A stretch of DNA of 20,139 nucleotides from Alphaproteobacteria bacterium. Lineage in GTDB: Bacteria > Myxococcota_A > UBA796 > GCA-2862545. Both the position numbers and the translations under genes were made by a program. Position 1 is the first letter of the stretch. Each line of letters opens with the position of its first letter. The stretch covers positions 1-20,139 of the forward strand of contig JACKEO010000036.1 in assembly GCA_020632955.1 (NCBI GenBank), written 5' to 3'. Below are positions 15,911 through 20,139 of this stretch, in pieces. The notes beneath the pieces are model-generated. The model saw nothing but the letters and a program-made list of their open reading frames with translations. It was not told the origin of the DNA and did not search any database.

Positions 15911-15997
15911 GGTGGGCCTCCTCGCGCATGCGCGCGTCGCGCACCCCGTGTATGCGGTTCCGGTCGCCGCGCAACGCCCGCGCATGTGGAGGTGGTG
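15911..15997. promoter_or_regulatory. Divergent spacer with 12-bp palindrome, between hpt-recN and slyX-like gene
   Basis: The 87-base spacer between two divergent starts must serve both. It contains a perfect 12-base palindrome CGCGCATGCGCG at 15923-15934, and the core word GCGCATG recurs near 15980-15986. A palindrome right at the head of the hpt-recN unit could be a repressor site, but it overlaps the hpt ribosome binding region and is pure purine/pyrimidine alternation of G and C apart from CATG. Function is therefore only a possibility. Confidence 0.35.
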
Positions 15998-16219
15998 GTG
16001 TCCGACCCCACGACCGAGATGGAGATCAAGCTCGCCTTCCTGGAGCACCACGTCGGCGAGCTCGACGGCGCGTTGCGGCTCGCGCTGGATCGCATCGACG
16101 CGCTGCGGGGCGAGGTGGCCCGCCTGGAGGGGAGGGTGATCGCGCTCGCACAGGCCGAGGCGTCCCCCGGGGGGCACGAACGTCCCCCGCACCACCTCCC
16201 GGATCCGGTGGACGGGTGA
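15998..16219 (+). CDS. SlyX-family coiled-coil protein
   Basis: A 73-residue protein. Residues 7-45 (TEMEIKLAFLEHHVGELDGA and on to LEGRV) form a heptad-like coiled coil in which E-I-K-L-A-F-L-E-H matches the E-x-R-L-A-F-Q-E-H core of SlyX proteins. The C-terminus carries PPHH (63-66), close to the PPHY end typical of SlyX. The family is small and widespread and its role is not established. Three overlapping GTG codons are in frame near the start; 15998 is preferred because GGAGG (15988-15992) lies 5 bases before it. It is divergent from hpt-recN. Confidence 0.72.
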   Translation: MSDPTTEMEIKLAFLEHHVGELDGALRLALDRIDALRGEVARLEGRVIALAQAEASPGGHERPPHHLPDPVDG

Positions 16220-16228
16220 GGGGTGACG

Positions 16229-16254
16229 CGCTGGATCCGGCCGCGGATCCAGCG
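16229..16254 (+). terminator. Perfect 11-bp hairpin, possible slyX-like gene terminator
   Basis: CGCTGGATCCG (16229-16239), loop GCCG, and CGGATCCAGCG (16244-16254) form a perfect 11-base-pair stem starting 10 bases after the slyX-like stop codon. The position suits a transcription terminator, but no T-run follows, so it is not a classical intrinsic terminator. It could equally be a protein-binding palindrome or an RNA-stabilising stem. Confidence 0.5.
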
Positions 16255-16477
16255 GCGCGCAGGGGCGCGGCGCGGGTGGATCCGCGCCCCGACACCCGGA
16301 CGAAACGAAGGAAGGCATGATCCCCCGAGCCGCATCGTGTAGACTCGTGGAGCCCTGCAACGGGACGTGTCCGACCTGCTCCACCGCAGCGAGGTCCCGG
16401 CCCACCGCAGGAGGATGTCCTCCCCTCCGCGCCGCGACGATGCGGCGTCCCCTGACGGGACCCTGGAGTAGTCGGCC

Positions 16478-16496
16478 GTGAAAATGGCGATTTCAC
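16478..16496. promoter_or_regulatory. Inverted repeat GTGAAA-N7-TTTCAC upstream of the FG-GAP gene
   Basis: Two 6-base arms, GTGAAA at 16478-16483 and TTTCAC at 16491-16496, flank 7 bases. A-rich arms are out of character for this G+C-rich DNA and lie 122 bases before the FG-GAP start codon, in range of an operator. A 6-base arm pair can arise by chance, so this is only a candidate. Confidence 0.3.
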
Positions 16497-16617
16497 CAAG
16501 GAAGCGAGAAGACGATCGCGGCACGTGTCGCGGAAGGGTGGACGTTCTGGTAGTCTTGGGTCGGTGGATTCGATGACCTCGTTCTTCCCAGCGCCGTCGC
16601 CGGGGGAGGTTTTGAAG

Positions 16618-19600
16618 ATGACGAGAGCAAGCCTCAGCGTCGGAGCCTTCGCGCTCCTCGTGTCCGGGATCGCCAACGCGGTCGAGGACGAGTGCGACCT
16701 TGGCGGCGGTTACCTCAGCGGTGACCTCCCGATGGCCGCAGCCGACACGGTCTGGCAGCCGTTCGGTCCCGCAACGCAGCCGAACGTCGGTCGATGGGTC
16801 GCCGTCGCCGACTTCAATGGCGACGGTGCGATGGACCTGGCGATGGCAGCCGACGGCACGGACATCAACGGCGCCAACGCCGGTGCGGTGTACGTCCAGC
16901 TCTCGCCGAGCGACAAGTTCGACGGCGCGGCCTCGGCCTCGCTGAACGACATCGATGTCGCGCTCTACGGGGCCAGCGCGGGCGACCACACCGGCTTCCG
17001 CATCGCGAACGCCGGCGACGTCGACGACGACGGGCTCGACGACCTCCTCATCGGGTCGGCGCCGTCGGGCGGCATCTCGCTGGGTGCCGGTGTGGCCTAC
17101 CTGGTCCTCGGCAGCACGCTGGTCACCAGCACCGAGATCGACCTCGCCACCCAGGCCGACGCGACCTTCTTCGGTCAGTTCAACGGCGACTCGTTCGGCT
17201 ACCGCCTCACGGGTCTCGGCGACGTCAACGGCGACGGCTACTCCGACATCCTCATCGGTGCGCCCTTCTACAAGGCGTCCGGTGCGGGGCGCGGCGCCGC
17301 CTACCTCTTCCTCGGGCCCCTCACGGGCGACAAGTTCGCGGGCACCGACGAGGACGTGAAGTTCGAGGGCGCCATCAACGGTGGCAACTTCGGCACCACG
17401 GTCACGCGCCTCGGCGACGTCAACGGCGACACGCTCACCGACTTCGGCATCGGCGCCATCAACGACGGCACCACCGGGTCGAACGCTGGTGCGTTCTACG
17501 TCTACCACGGCCGTTCCTCCTTCCCGACCTCCATGGCGGCCACGGCGGCCGACTGGCGCCTCTACGGTCGCCAGTACGAGCGCTGCGGCTCGTCGGCGGT
17601 GGCGCTGGGCGACACCAACAACGACGGCTTCGGTGACTTCGCGGTCGGCTGCTACCTCTCCGGCAGCTTCAAGACCGGTCTGGTCCACCTCTTCCGTGGC
17701 CAGGCGGGCAACCAGGTCGAGTCGATGCACGTCCGTCACGACTACGTGATCTGGGGCCTGTACGCGAACGACACGGTCGGCGGCCAGATCGACGCCGGCG
17801 ACCTCGACAACGACGGTCAGATCGACCTCGTCGTCAGCGGCTCGAAGGCCCAGGGCACCGTGGCCCAGTCGGGCGCCGCCTGGGGCTTCTACGGGCCCTT
17901 CCCGCTCGGTGGTGGTCGTTCGGTGGCCCAGGCCGACATGAAGTTCCGTGGCCAGGCCTACCAGGACAACTTCGCCTACGGCATCGCCGTCGGTGACGTG
18001 AACAACGACGACTACGCCGACGTCATCATCGGCACGCCGAACTCCGACGCCTTCTCCAACGAGGGCGGTTTCGCGGCGCTCTACCGCGGTGGTGAGGACG
18101 GGGCCGACCTCAAGACCTTCTACTACGACGGTGACGGCGACGGCTTCGGCGGCATGACCGCGGTGCAGGCCTGCGCCGCTCCGCCCTTCCACGTCGCACT
18201 GGGTGGCGACTGCAACGACGCCGACGGTCTGTACCGGCCTGGCGCCGAGGAGGCCTGTGACGGCATCGACTACAACTGCGACGGCGTCGCGGGCACCGTG
18301 CCCACCGACCTCGACGCGGACGGCGTGCCCAGCTGCGGCCCCAACACCGCCCCGGTCGACTGCGACGACAACGATCCCGACATCGCGCCCGGGCTCGACG
18401 AGCTCTGCGGTGACCTGAAGGACAACAACTGCGACGGCGGCATCGACGACGGCTCGTCCATCGACGCCGTCATCTACTACCCCGACGTCGATCAGGACGG
18501 CTTCGGCGACGAGAACAACGGCCAGGCCTCCTGTGAGGAGCCCGAGTTCGCCGCCGCCACGCTCACCATCGGTGGTGACTGCGACGACATCGACCCGTAC
18601 GTCAACCCGAACGCGGTCGAGGTCTGCGGTGACGGCATCGACAACGACTGCGCCAACGGACCGGACGACCCCGACGCCGTGAACGCCCCGACGTGGTTCG
18701 CCGACGTCGACGGCGACAGCTTCGGTGATCCGAACTCGCGCATCTCCTCCTGCGTGCAGCCGCTCGGCTACTCGGCCGACCGCCTCGACTGCAACGACTC
18801 CGCGTCGTCGGTCAACCCCGCGGCCACCGAGACCTGCGACTTCGTCGACAACGACTGCAACGGCATGGACTACCTCGGTGGTCCCCACAGCCTGAACGAG
18901 GCCTTCTCGTCCTTCACCGGCAAGCGTGGCGGCGATCAGCTGTTCGCGGCCGGCTTCCTGAAGGACCAGGACTTCGACGGTGACGACGAGGCCATCTTCG
19001 CCGCCATCGGCAACGACGACGGCGCGGTCGCCGGCGGCGCGGTCTACATCCGCCGCGGCGAGTACGCGGGCGGTCACTTCGACATGGGCGTCGTCTACAA
19101 CGACGGCTCCGGTGACTGGGACGTGAAGATCGTCGGCGACCGCAAGGACGCCCTCTTCGGGTCGTCCGTGGCCTCGGGCGACATCAACGGCGACGGCGTG
19201 GCCGACCTCCTGGTCGGTGCGCCCGGCGCTCGCGTCCCCGACATCGATCAGGGTGCGATCTACGTCTTCTTCGGCCCGATCGCCGACGGCTCGTTCACCA
19301 TGAGCGACGCCGACGCCATCATCAAGGGCGAGAAGGACAAGAACTCGCGCTTCGGTGCCCGCGTCACGGTGCAGGACGTCACGAACGACGGCATCGCCGA
19401 CATCCTTGCTTCCGCTCCGGAGTACACCGGCACCCTGAACAAGCAGGGCAAGGTCTACCTCATCCTCGGCACGCTCTCGCCGCTGCCCGCCGAGGACTTC
19501 GCGGCCACCCTGGCGCGTTCCACCTTCGTCGGCTCGGCCAACAACGAGCGCATCGGCGCGCCGCTGGCCTCGCTCGGCGACATCGACGACGACGACTACA

Positions 19601-20139
19601 ACGACTTCATCGTCGGTGCGCCCAGCTACGGTGCCCTGCGTCGTGGTGCGGCCTACGTCTTCTACGGTCGTGCGGGCTTCGCCTCGGGCGCCATCACCTA
19701 CGATGCGCGCATCACGGGTGATGCCGACGGCGACACCTTCGCCACCGCCGTCAGCGGCGTGGGCGATGTCAACGCCGACGGCTTCCGCGACATGGTGTTC
19801 GGCACCACGGTCAACCGCGCGTACCTGGTGTACGGCAGCGCCACCCGCCTCACGAACGGCCCGATCTCGGGTGTGACGGCCATCCGCTTCACGGCGGCCG
19901 CCGGTCTGCGCGCGGGTGCCACGGTCGGTCGCCTCGGCGACATCAACCAGGACGGTCACGCCGACTTCGCCATCGGCGCGCCCGACTACGACGAGAGCTT
20001 CACGGTCCGCGACGTCGGCCGCATGTACGTGGTGTTCGGCAAGGCCGACTACACCGAGATCGTGCCGCTGGGGGGTTCGTTCAACCTCGACACCCTCGAG
20101 AGCTTCGGCCGCATCCTGCCCGGCGACCTCGACAACTTC
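16618..20139 (+). CDS. Secreted FG-GAP double-propeller protein with central MopE-type repeats (3' end outside window)
   Basis: The frame is open for 1174 codons to the right edge. ATG 16618 follows GGGGAGG. The N-terminus has a Sec signal peptide (Arg3, hydrophobic core 8-19, likely cleavage after ANA at 21). Residues about 55-500 hold seven FG-GAP blades of integrin-alpha type, each with a calcium-loop motif of the D-x-N-x-D-G-x-x-D kind, at 65, 134, 202, 267, 332, 395 and 460. One loop is degenerate at 267 (DVNGDTLTD). Residues 502-752 carry four Cys/Asp-rich units of the MopE metal-binding type. A second propeller follows with loops at 783, 855, 920, 988, 1050, 1108 and 1170; the seventh blade is cut by the window end. 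By family knowledge the loops bind calcium and such proteins are extracellular or surface-attached; ligand and role are unknown. Gly and Arg codons use GGT and CGT more than the neighbours do. Confidence 0.93.
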   Translation, partial: MTRASLSVGAFALLVSGIANAVEDECDLGGGYLSGDLPMAAADTVWQPFGPATQPNVGRWVAVADFNGDGAMDLAMAADGTDINGANAGAVYVQLSPSDKFDGAASASLNDIDVALYGASAGDHTGFRIANAGDVDDDGLDDLLIGSAPSGGISLGAGVAYLVLGSTLVTSTEIDLATQADATFFGQFNGDSFGYRLTGLGDVNGDGYSDILIGAPFYKASGAGRGAAYLFLGPLTGDKFAGTDEDVKFEGAINGGNFGTTVTRLGDVNGDTLTDFGIGAINDGTTGSNAGAFYVYHGRSSFPTSMAATAADWRLYGRQYERCGSSAVALGDTNNDGFGDFAVGCYLSGSFKTGLVHLFRGQAGNQVESMHVRHDYVIWGLYANDTVGGQIDAGDLDNDGQIDLVVSGSKAQGTVAQSGAAWGFYGPFPLGGGRSVAQADMKFRGQAYQDNFAYGIAVGDVNNDDYADVIIGTPNSDAFSNEGGFAALYRGGEDGADLKTFYYDGDGDGFGGMTAVQACAAPPFHVALGGDCNDADGLYRPGAEEACDGIDYNCDGVAGTVPTDLDADGVPSCGPNTAPVDCDDNDPDIAPGLDELCGDLKDNNCDGGIDDGSSIDAVIYYPDVDQDGFGDENNGQASCEEPEFAAATLTIGGDCDDIDPYVNPNAVEVCGDGIDNDCANGPDDPDAVNAPTWFADVDGDSFGDPNSRISSCVQPLGYSADRLDCNDSASSVNPAATETCDFVDNDCNGMDYLGGPHSLNEAFSSFTGKRGGDQLFAAGFLKDQDFDGDDEAIFAAIGNDDGAVAGGAVYIRRGEYAGGHFDMGVVYNDGSGDWDVKIVGDRKDALFGSSVASGDINGDGVADLLVGAPGARVPDIDQGAIYVFFGPIADGSFTMSDADAIIKGEKDKNSRFGARVTVQDVTNDGIADILASAPEYTGTLNKQGKVYLILGTLSPLPAEDFAATLARSTFVGSANNERIGAPLASLGDIDDDDYNDFIVGAPSYGALRRGAAYVFYGRAGFASGAITYDARITGDADGDTFATAVSGVGDVNADGFRDMVFGTTVNRAYLVYGSATRLTNGPISGVTAIRFTAAAGLRAGATVGRLGDINQDGHADFAIGAPDYDESFTVRDVGRMYVVFGKADYTEIVPLGGSFNLDTLESFGRILPGDLDNF
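18121..18873 (+). repeat. Four MopE-type Cys/Asp-rich units inside the FG-GAP protein
   Basis: Residues 502-752 of the secreted protein repeat the pattern Y-x-D-x-D-x-D-G-x-G, then G-D-C-x-D-x-D-x-x-x-x-P-x-x-x-E-x-C, then D-x-x-C-x-G. Visible cores are GGDCNDAD...CDGIDYNCDG, VDCDDNDPDIAPGLDELCGD, GGDCDDIDPYVNPNAVEVCG and LDCNDSASSVNPAATETCD. These match the putative metal-binding motif of MopE-like proteins (named for a copper-binding Methylococcus protein). In other lineages the same motif more likely binds calcium and is stabilised by disulfides. It links the two propellers. Confidence 0.88.

Larger units (their letters stand above)
16220..16617. other. Long intergenic region upstream of the FG-GAP gene
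   Basis: The only stretch over 300 bases without a convincing gene. The first third holds the hairpin at 16229-16254. The last part (about 16440-16617) is visibly less G+C-rich than the coding DNA around it and ends in GGGGGAGG 8 bases before the ATG at 16618, as expected for a leader. Weak -10-like words occur at 16340-16345 (TAGACT, with a poor -35 ATGATC 17 bases upstream) and at 16551-16556 (TAGTCT preceded by TGG); neither is convincing. Short ORFs are present (16317-16480 and 16484-16576), but their third codon positions are much less G/C-rich than those of the real genes, so I do not call them. Confidence 0.6.

Noticed and set aside
16484..16576. A 31-codon ORF starting inside the GTGAAA inverted repeat
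   Set aside because: No ribosome binding site, no codon bias and no recognisable peptide; it is better read as part of the leader.
15907..19959. A 1350-codon open frame on the minus strand opposite the FG-GAP gene, rich in Val-Asp-Val-Ala repeats
   Set aside because: The repeats are the reverse complement of the FG-GAP Asp-Val-Asn-Gly-Asp motifs. The frame crosses the slyX-like gene and the intergenic region and has no plausible start context. The plus frame has a signal peptide and known domains.

Overview
The window is a very G+C-rich stretch (roughly 70% by eye) of a bacterial chromosome. Packing is dense, GTG starts are common, and tight convergent gene ends are frequent. A huge secreted FG-GAP/MopE-type protein, an orphan Hpt domain, a di-heme lipoprotein peroxidase and a radical-SAM-like enzyme relic sit beside ordinary housekeeping genes (mfd, recN, thrA, glpK). 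This mix resembles Myxococcota or a related former delta-proteobacterial lineage. That taxonomic reading is an inference from gene content and composition, not from any marker gene. No rRNA, tRNA, CRISPR array, transposase or phage gene is visible.

Layout. (1) 1-2338, minus strand: a protein that looks like a radical SAM fold without its iron-sulfur cysteines, running off the left edge, with an ankyrin-repeat protein upstream of it. (2) 2465-8589, plus strand: a small TPR-like protein, a MYG1-family DHH-type hydrolase, a polytopic membrane protein and the transcription-repair coupling factor Mfd. The last two are only 6 bases apart. (3) 8605-11258, minus strand: glycerol kinase, and upstream of it a periplasmic di-heme cytochrome c peroxidase-like lipoprotein. 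(4) 11419-13836, plus strand: a fused aspartokinase/homoserine dehydrogenase. (5) 13840-15910, minus strand: an orphan histidine phosphotransfer (Hpt) gene 4 bases ahead of recN, probably one transcript. (6) 15998-16219, plus strand: a SlyX-like coiled-coil protein. (7) 16220-16617: the only long non-coding stretch, with a GGATCC-containing hairpin and a second inverted repeat. (8) 16618 to the right edge, plus strand: a secreted protein with a complete seven-blade FG-GAP propeller, four cysteine/aspartate-rich MopE-type units, and a second propeller cut inside its seventh blade.

How the genes relate. Two genes act in DNA maintenance (mfd for transcription-coupled repair, recN for double-strand break repair), but they lie in separate transcription units. 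The Hpt-recN pairing is the most suggestive regulatory link. The other neighbours (glpK, thrA, the peroxidase) do not form a pathway. No complete new multi-gene system can be argued from the sequence. The best candidates for a closer look are the cluster-less radical-SAM-like protein, the Hpt-recN unit and the double-propeller secreted protein.
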